The position numbers and the translations under genes were made by a program. A stretch of DNA of 64,000 nt from Agromyces aurantiacus. GTDB lineage: Bacteria; Actinomycetota; Actinomycetes; Actinomycetales; Microbacteriaceae. The stretch is taken from positions 1,054,001-1,118,000 of the forward strand of contig NZ_JAFBBW010000001.1 of the NCBI RefSeq assembly GCF_016907355.1. The letters are read 5' to 3'. This document shows positions 59,417-64,000 of the stretch, in pieces. The notes beneath the pieces were generated by a model. It was not told the origin of the DNA and searched no databases. It saw nothing but the letters and a program-made list of their open reading frames with translations. The stretch's first letter is position 1; the number at the start of each line of letters is the position of its first letter.

Positions 59417-60495
59417 CCCTTCGCCTCAGCGGCGTCTCGAAGTCGTTCGGCAGCACGGAGGTGCTGCGCGACGTGAGCCTCGAGGTGCCCGACGGCACCC
59501 GGCTCGCCCTCGTGGGCTCATCGGGCAGCGGCAAGAGCACGCTGCTCCGCCTGGTCGCGGGCTTCGAGCGACCCGACTCGGGCACGATCTCGCTCGACGG
59601 TCGCGAGCTCGCGGGCCCCGCGACCTCCGTGCCCGCGCACCGCCGCGGCATCGGCTATGTCGCGCAGGACGGCGCGCTGTTCCCGCACCTCTCGGTGGCC
59701 CGCAATATCGCCTTCGGGCTGCCGCGCGCCGAGCGGAGGCCCGCGCGCGTCGCCGAGCTCATGGAGCTCGCCTCGCTCGATCCGGCGCTCGCCGACCGCA
59801 TGCCGCACGAGCTCTCCGGCGGACAGCAGCAGCGCGTCGCGCTCGCGCGCGCCCTCGCCCTGCGGCCGAAGGTGATCCTGCTCGACGAGCCGTTCAGCGC
59901 GCTCGACACGGGCCTGCGCGCCCAGACCCGCCGTGCGGTCATCGAGGTCCTCGAGCGAAGCGGCGTCACGGCCGTGCTCGTCACGCACGACCAGGAGGAG
60001 GCCCTCTCGTTCGGGCAGCAGGTCGGCGTGCTCGCGGGTGGCCGCCTCGTGCAGGCCGGCGACCCGGCCGCGGTGTTCGACGCACCCGTCGATGCGGGGG
60101 TCGCCGAGTTCCTGGGCGACGTGGTCGTCGTTCCCGCGAAGTCGGCGGGTGCCGCGCTCGCCGACTGCGCATTCGGATGCCTCGCGGTGCGCCACGACCG
60201 CAGCGGCGGTGCCGAGCGCGTGTGCGCCATGCTCCGCCCCGAGCAGCTCCGCCTCGAGCCGGCCGACTCCGAGGGCAACGCGACCGTGGTCGACGTGCGC
60301 CGTACGGGCGCGTCGGCCGAACTGAAGCTGCGGCTCGGCGCCACGGAGTTCCCCGTCGAGGTGAGCCACCGCGTGCCGCTGCACGAGGCGGCCCGGTTCG
60401 TGCCGGGATGCCCCGTGCGCGTCGCCGTCGACGGCGGCGTGGTGCTCTACCCGGAGCCCGACCAGCCGCCGGTGCGCGCGACGCCCGTCGACTGA
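59413..60495 (+). CDS. fbpC: Ferric-iron ABC transporter ATPase (FbpC type)
   Basis: A 360-residue ATPase. Walker A is GSSGSGKST, the Q-loop YVAQDGALFPHLSV, the signature LSGGQQQRVALARAL, Walker B VILLDEPFSALD and the switch histidine lies in LVTHDQEEAL. A C-terminal TOBE/regulatory domain (about 250-350, with MLRPEQLRL) follows. The ATG overlaps the permease stop. With the two preceding genes it makes a complete importer, unlike the sugar systems in this window that lack an ATPase. Confidence 0.93.
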   Translation: MTLRLSGVSKSFGSTEVLRDVSLEVPDGTRLALVGSSGSGKSTLLRLVAGFERPDSGTISLDGRELAGPATSVPAHRRGIGYVAQDGALFPHLSVARNIAFGLPRAERRPARVAELMELASLDPALADRMPHELSGGQQQRVALARALALRPKVILLDEPFSALDTGLRAQTRRAVIEVLERSGVTAVLVTHDQEEALSFGQQVGVLAGGRLVQAGDPAAVFDAPVDAGVAEFLGDVVVVPAKSAGAALADCAFGCLAVRHDRSGGAERVCAMLRPEQLRLEPADSEGNATVVDVRRTGASAELKLRLGATEFPVEVSHRVPLHEAARFVPGCPVRVAVDGGVVLYPEPDQPPVRATPVD

Positions 60496-60523
60496 CGTCC
60501 GCGCCCGCCCACGCGGTCGCAGG

Positions 60524-60877
60524 TCAAGGCGCGAGCAGCGTCACGATCGTCGCGCCGTGCACCACGGCGATGCCGAGGTTGCTGAGCACGACGGGGTTCC
60601 GCCGTGCGTCCTCGACGGTGATCGCCGTGCCCACCTTGTAGACGACCTGGATCCCGAGCAGGCCGATCGCGGCCGACTCGACGAACGCGCGATCGGCGCC
60701 GATCAGCCACCCGGCGAGCAGCGCGACGCTGGCGAGGAGGATGGCCGCGTAGATCGCGAACAGGATGTCGCGCGCAGGGGTTCGATCGCCGTACGCCGCG
60801 ACGACCCAGCCGCGCTCCCTGCGCATCGACGCGAGCACGGGCACGAGCACGTTGAGCGTCAGGGAGACGACGATCAC
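60524..60877 (-). CDS. Small integral membrane protein
   Basis: A 117-residue protein with about three or four transmembrane helices (VIVVSLTLNVLVPVLASM, ILFAIYAAILLASVALLAGWL, then two more). GTG 60877 overlaps the stop of the SDR gene (GTGA at 60877-60874), so it is made with that enzyme. No family is assigned; the partner oxidoreductase suggests a membrane role in the same lipid- or stress-related process. Confidence 0.78.
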   Translation of the reverse strand: MIVVSLTLNVLVPVLASMRRERGWVVAAYGDRTPARDILFAIYAAILLASVALLAGWLIGADRAFVESAAIGLLGIQVVYKVGTAITVEDARRNPVVLSNLGIAVVHGATIVTLLAP

Positions 60878-61863
60878 GCCGCGGCCCCGTCGCGAAGCCA
60901 CGCCGGGAGGTAGGGCGCCGTCGCCTGCTCGAGCCACGACCACAGCTCGGCCTGGCGCGTCTCGAGTCGCGTGCTCGGTGCGGCCTGCGTCACGCGCCCG
61001 ATCTCCACGTAGCCGCCGTGCAGCCCGGGGTGCGCATCGCCGAGTGCGAGCTCGACGGCGTGCCGGCTCGTGCGCCCGGGCGTGGTCGCGCCGGGCAGCA
61101 CGCTCATCGCGGGCATCATCCAGCGCCACACCCAGTACATGTAGCCGGGCATGTCGCGCCCGAGTCCCGTGCCCGCGACGAGGCCGGGGTCGTAGGTGTT
61201 GAGTCGGTGGCCGTCGTCGGCGAGCCGACGTGCCCACGGATGGGAGAGGGTCACGAGCGCGAGCTTGCTCGTGGCGTAGGCGGTTCCGCCGTGCTCCCGC
61301 TCGTCGCGGAACCGCTCCCCACCGGTGGGTTCCGGCATCGGCGTCGCGAGTGCGGCGGGCGGCTGCCAGACCGGATCGGGCACGAGGTTGAACGACGCTC
61401 GCCGGCCGCGGTGCGTCGACGAGCCGAGCAGCACCGCGTGACCGTGGTCGGCGAGCAGGGGCCGGATGCCGCGCAGCAGGAGGTGCTGCGCGATGACGTT
61501 CACCGTGAAGGCGAGCTCCCATCCCTGCGCGCCGCGGCGACGCCGATCGGTGAACTGGGCGCCCGCGTTGAGGATCGCCGCGTCGAGCCGGCCGACCCGC
61601 CCGGAGCGCACGAGGTCGCCCACGTCGTCGAGCGCGCGGGAGACGTCGGTGAGGTCGGCGAGGTCGGCGCGCAGCGGGTGCGCGACCAGGCCGGCGTCGC
61701 GGGCACGTCGTGCCGCGGCATCCAGCCGCTCGCGATCACGGCCGATCAGCACGAGCGTCGGGCGCGACGGATGTCGCACCAGGTGGCCGAGCATGCCGGC
61801 GCCGATGCCGCTCGTGGGGCCGGTGAGGAGGACGGTGGGGGAAGTGATGTCAGAGTGTGTCAT
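60874..61863 (-). CDS. Short-chain dehydrogenase (retinol/protochlorophyllide-type)
   Basis: A 329-residue SDR longer than the classical 250-residue form. Motifs are TGPTSGIGAG (dinucleotide), LNAGAQ, Ser in LLGSSTH and catalytic YATSK. A hydrophobic YMYWVWRWMMPAMSVL stretch between residues about 240 and 260 could touch the membrane. It is divergent from a TetR gene over a perfect palindrome, so it is the probable target. The following membrane gene overlaps its stop. Confidence 0.88.
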   Translation of the reverse strand: MTHSDITSPTVLLTGPTSGIGAGMLGHLVRHPSRPTLVLIGRDRERLDAAARRARDAGLVAHPLRADLADLTDVSRALDDVGDLVRSGRVGRLDAAILNAGAQFTDRRRRGAQGWELAFTVNVIAQHLLLRGIRPLLADHGHAVLLGSSTHRGRRASFNLVPDPVWQPPAALATPMPEPTGGERFRDEREHGGTAYATSKLALVTLSHPWARRLADDGHRLNTYDPGLVAGTGLGRDMPGYMYWVWRWMMPAMSVLPGATTPGRTSRHAVELALGDAHPGLHGGYVEIGRVTQAAPSTRLETRQAELWSWLEQATAPYLPAWLRDGAAA

Positions 61864-61882
61864 AGCGGCACGACTACGCTGA

Positions 61883-61897
61883 TGTCACAATGTGACA
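61883..61897. promoter_or_regulatory. TetR-type operator palindrome
   Basis: TGTCACAATGTGACA is a perfect inverted repeat with 7-base arms around one central base, between the divergent SDR (ATG 61863) and TetR (ATG 61916) genes. Its position would allow it to control both directions. Confidence 0.8.
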
Positions 61898-61915
61898 CAA
61901 GGGTAGGATTCGTGC

Positions 61916-62491
61916 ATGCCACGCTGGCCCGAGCACACCCGCACGCGACTCGTCGACGCCGCGTTCGGGCTGTTCGTCGAACAGGGCTACTCGGGCACGA
62001 CCGTCGAGCAGATCGCGACCAGGGCCGGCGCGACCTCGCGCACCTTCTTCCGCCACTTCCGCGACAAGGACGAGGTGCTCTTCGCCGATGACGACGAACT
62101 GCTGCCCGAGCTCGTCTCGTCGATCGGCCGCCCGCGCGACGCCGCCGACGCCGGCGCGATGATGCGGGCCGCGCTCGGCGAGCTCGCCGACCGGTTCGAG
62201 CCCGACCGGCCCCGGCTGCAGCTGCGCCAGCGCATCATCGAGCAGGATGTCGGACTGGCCGGGCGCGAACTCGCGAAGCAGGCCCGCTGGCAGCGTGTCG
62301 CCGCCGACGCGCTGCGCGAGCGCGGGTTCGAGCGCGAGGATGCCGAGATCCTCGCCGCGATCGGCTTCGCCCTCTTCACCGGCGCGCTTCACGAATGGCT
62401 CGAGGTCGACGACGGCACCTCGCTCCGAGCCCACGTCGAGCGCCGTTTCCCGCGGGTCGCCGGCGCCATGAGCCGACCGGTGCCAGGCTGA
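61916..62491 (+). CDS. TetR-family transcriptional regulator
   Basis: A 191-residue regulator. The helix-turn-helix covers about residues 8-55 (LVDAAFGLFVEQGYSGTTVEQIATRAGATSRTFFRHFRDKDEVLF). The ligand domain has no recognised subfamily. The palindrome at 61883 lies 18 bases upstream. Its stop overlaps the start of a LysR gene by one base (TGATG), so the two regulators are co-translated. Confidence 0.92.
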   Translation: MPRWPEHTRTRLVDAAFGLFVEQGYSGTTVEQIATRAGATSRTFFRHFRDKDEVLFADDDELLPELVSSIGRPRDAADAGAMMRAALGELADRFEPDRPRLQLRQRIIEQDVGLAGRELAKQARWQRVAADALRERGFEREDAEILAAIGFALFTGALHEWLEVDDGTSLRAHVERRFPRVAGAMSRPVPG

Positions 62492-63369
62492 TGCGCTCCG
62501 TCTCGCTCGACGCCCTCGCCGCCTTCGTCGCCGTCGCGCGCGTCGGATCGGTGACCGGCGGCGCCGACGAGCTGGGCCTGACCCAGTCCACGGTGTCCGC
62601 GCAGTTGCAGGCGCTCGAACGCGACCTCGGGTACCGGGTCTTCGACCGCTCCTCCCGTGGCGTCACGCTCACCACCCGCGGTCGCGCGCTGCTCGCCAGG
62701 GTGGGCGGCCCCGTGGACGCCGCGGTCGACGCCGTCGCCGACGCGACCGGGCGCACGGCGTCCGAGCACACGGTCTTCCTCGGCGGGCCCGCCGAGTTCC
62801 TGTCCACCACGGTGCTGCCGAGGTTGGCCGAGTGGGCGGGTCCAGACCTCGACGTTCGCGTGCGGTTCGGCGAGACCTCCGACCTGCTGTCCGCGCTCGA
62901 GGCCTCGGAGCTCGACCTCGTGCTGAGCACCGTGCAGCCGCGGATCCGCGGCGTCGAGTTCGCGCCGCTCGTCGACGAGCAGTTCGTGCTCGCCGTCCCG
63001 CCCGCGCTCGTCGACGCGTTCCGCGCCGACCCCGACGCGGTGCCGGTCGTCGCGTACGGCGAGCAGCTGCCCATCATCCGCCGCTACTGGCGCTCGGTGT
63101 TCGACCGGCGACCCTCGGCGCTGCGGGTCCTGGCGACGGTGCCCGACCTCCGCGTGCTGGCCGAGCTCGCCGCCGGCGGCGTCGGCATGACCGTGCTGCC
63201 GACCTACCTCGCCGACCCCTACCTGCAGGCGGGCCGGCTCGTCGATCCGGTGCGGCCCGCCGAGCCGCCGATCAACACGCTCTACCTCGCCCGGCGACGC
63301 TCGCGCCCCGGGGCGGCTCCCGCGGCGGAGGCCGTCGCCGAGCGGCTCCAGGCGATGCTGCGCGACTGA
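62491..63369 (+). CDS. LysR-family transcriptional regulator
   Basis: A 292-residue LysR protein. The helix-turn-helix reads LDALAAFVAVARVGSVTGGADELGLTQSTVSAQLQALERDLGYRVFDR. The effector domain has FLGGPAEFLSTTVLPRLAEW and ELDLVLSTVQP. ATG 62491 overlaps the TetR stop by one base. Its target is not obvious; the ABM and PfpI genes downstream on the other strand are possible. Confidence 0.92.
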   Translation: MRSVSLDALAAFVAVARVGSVTGGADELGLTQSTVSAQLQALERDLGYRVFDRSSRGVTLTTRGRALLARVGGPVDAAVDAVADATGRTASEHTVFLGGPAEFLSTTVLPRLAEWAGPDLDVRVRFGETSDLLSALEASELDLVLSTVQPRIRGVEFAPLVDEQFVLAVPPALVDAFRADPDAVPVVAYGEQLPIIRRYWRSVFDRRPSALRVLATVPDLRVLAELAAGGVGMTVLPTYLADPYLQAGRLVDPVRPAEPPINTLYLARRRSRPGAAPAAEAVAERLQAMLRD

Positions 63370-63388
63370 GCCCGCCCCGCGGCATCCG

Positions 63389-63682
63389 TCACGGTTCGAT
63401 CGCGATGCCGAACTCGCGCTCGCGGTGCGCGAGCAGCGGCACGGCGCCGTGCAGTGCCAGCCGGGCGAAGTGCTCGGATGCCGCGTGCGCCTGGAACGAG
63501 GCCTCGTCGACGTAGGCCTCGAAGAGCCGGAACGTGCCGGGGGCGTCGATCGACTCCGCGGCCCGGTACGACAGGTTGCCGGGCTCGGCGCGGCTCGCGG
63601 CGACCAGCTCGCGGAGCAGCTCGCGCACCGTGGCGGCCTCGCCGTCACGTGCGACCCAGCGGACGGTGCAGACGTAGGTCAT
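63389..63682 (-). CDS. ABM-family (YgiN-like) quinol monooxygenase-type protein
   Basis: A 97-residue dimeric alpha+beta-barrel protein: YVCTVRWVARDGEAATVRELL, AEPGNLSYRAAES, FRLFEAYVDEASFQAHAASEHF. The HxxSEHF ending of helix 3 is typical of the YgiN/ABM group, which oxidises quinols or small aromatics without cofactor. ATG 63682 is behind GGAGGA. It is downstream of a PfpI-type gene on the same strand, but a hairpin separates them. Confidence 0.85.
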   Translation of the reverse strand: MTYVCTVRWVARDGEAATVRELLRELVAASRAEPGNLSYRAAESIDAPGTFRLFEAYVDEASFQAHAASEHFARLALHGAVPLLAHREREFGIAIEP

Positions 63683-63709
63683 GGGTCCTCCTCGTGGTGT
63701 GCGGATCGG

Positions 63710-63738
63710 CCCGCCGCGACCCGGCGGGTCGCGGCGGG
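63710..63738 (-). terminator. Hairpin between the PfpI-type and ABM genes
   Basis: CCCGCCGCGACCC (63710-63722) pairs perfectly with GGGTCGCGGCGGG (63726-63738) around a 3-base loop, 12 bases after the PfpI-type stop codon. It probably ends that transcript or limits read-through into the ABM gene. Confidence 0.65.
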
Positions 63739-63750
63739 GCCGGGGCCGGG

Positions 63751-64000
63751 TCAGGCCGAGAGCAGCGCGACGATCTCGCGGCCGACTCGGGTGGCGGACT
63801 GCGGGTTCTGCCCGGTGACCAGGCGCTCGTCGACGACGACCTGCTCGGTGAAGTCCGCGCCGGGCACGTGGGTCGCGCCCTTGGCCTCGAGCGCGTCGGC
63901 GAGCAGGAACGGCACGACGTCGGTCAGCTCGACCGCCGCCTCCTCGGCGTTCGTGAACGCCGCGACGCGCTTGCCGGACACGAGCGGGGTGCCGTCGGCG
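63751..64000 (-). CDS. DJ-1/PfpI-family protein (N-terminus cut by window edge)
   Basis: The last 83 or so residues of a type 1 glutamine amidotransferase-like (DJ-1/PfpI) protein. DGTPLVSGKRVAAFTNAEEAAVELTDVVPFLLADALEAKGA, VVVDERLVTGQNPQSA and the short IVALL end match the C-terminal half of this family (Hsp31/YhbO-like glyoxalases or chaperones). The catalytic cysteine elbow lies beyond the window, so activity cannot be judged. Confidence 0.85.
   Translation of the reverse strand, partial: ADGTPLVSGKRVAAFTNAEEAAVELTDVVPFLLADALEAKGATHVPGADFTEQVVVDERLVTGQNPQSATRVGREIVALLSA

Noticed and set aside
1..64000. CRISPR array, insertion sequence, prophage, tRNA or rRNA
   Set aside because: No regularly spaced direct repeats, transposase or integrase motifs, terminal inverted repeats, attachment sites or RNA gene signatures were seen in the window.

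Overview
The window is uniformly very GC-rich. Features such as GTG starts, tight ATGA gene overlaps, MalEFG-type sugar importers without their own ATPase, many LacI regulators and an IdeR/DtxR-like iron box point to an actinobacterium, most likely of the Microbacteriaceae (Agromyces/Microbacterium-like). That placement is inference from sequence style; there is no rRNA or tRNA in the window. All gene identities come from reading motifs, not from database searches.

Layout. 1-2716: a YtcJ-type amidohydrolase (cut by the window edge) coupled to an APC amino-acid/amine permease, with a divergent LacI regulator and a CG-centred palindrome between them. 3804-12249: a sugar operon with a clan-J glycosidase, lipoprotein binding protein, two permeases, LacI, cytoplasmic GH32 and a second LacI, behind a promoter carrying two LacI-like operators. 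12268-25080: a fructan block. It holds a membrane-anchored GH32 with a DPQRP active-site motif, a secreted GH68 levansucrase, a secreted 978-residue GH32 levanase with nested inserted modules, a PfkB kinase, a LacI regulator, an Frc/Rbs-type ABC importer and an ABM-fold protein. The box TGACATCGTTGTCA occurs identically in front of the levansucrase, the levanase and the importer, and a variant covers the start codon of the LacI gene. Together these genes could make levan from sucrose, degrade it outside the cell, import the products, and hydrolyse and phosphorylate them inside, under one local repressor.

25220-31339: mixed accessory genes. These are a decayed alpha/beta-hydrolase tail, an LLM flavin oxidoreductase divergent from an AraC/GyrI-like regulator, an XRE-cupin regulator divergent from a thioredoxin-reductase-like protein, and unknowns. 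31376-47412: a second carbohydrate locus framed by two copies of a CTGTAT-N5-ATACnG GntR box. The first operon has two binding-protein/permease sets around a GH63-like glycosidase. The second has a GH42 beta-galactosidase, divergent homologues of the two glycine decarboxylase P-protein subunits, an NAD-kinase-like protein and a short-chain dehydrogenase. No other glycine-cleavage gene is nearby, and this five-gene operon is the best candidate for an undescribed pathway.

47424-56717: a VOC protein, a quinone-oxidoreductase-like enzyme with an OhrR-like MarR regulator, an alpha/beta hydrolase, a patatin, a lone aspartate-oxidase-like flavoprotein divergent from LysR, an orphan histidine kinase and a YecM-like protein. 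56779-60495: a ferric-iron ABC importer behind an IdeR-like box. 60524-64000: a membrane protein and SDR divergent from TetR-LysR over a perfect palindrome, then an ABM protein and a truncated DJ-1/PfpI protein.
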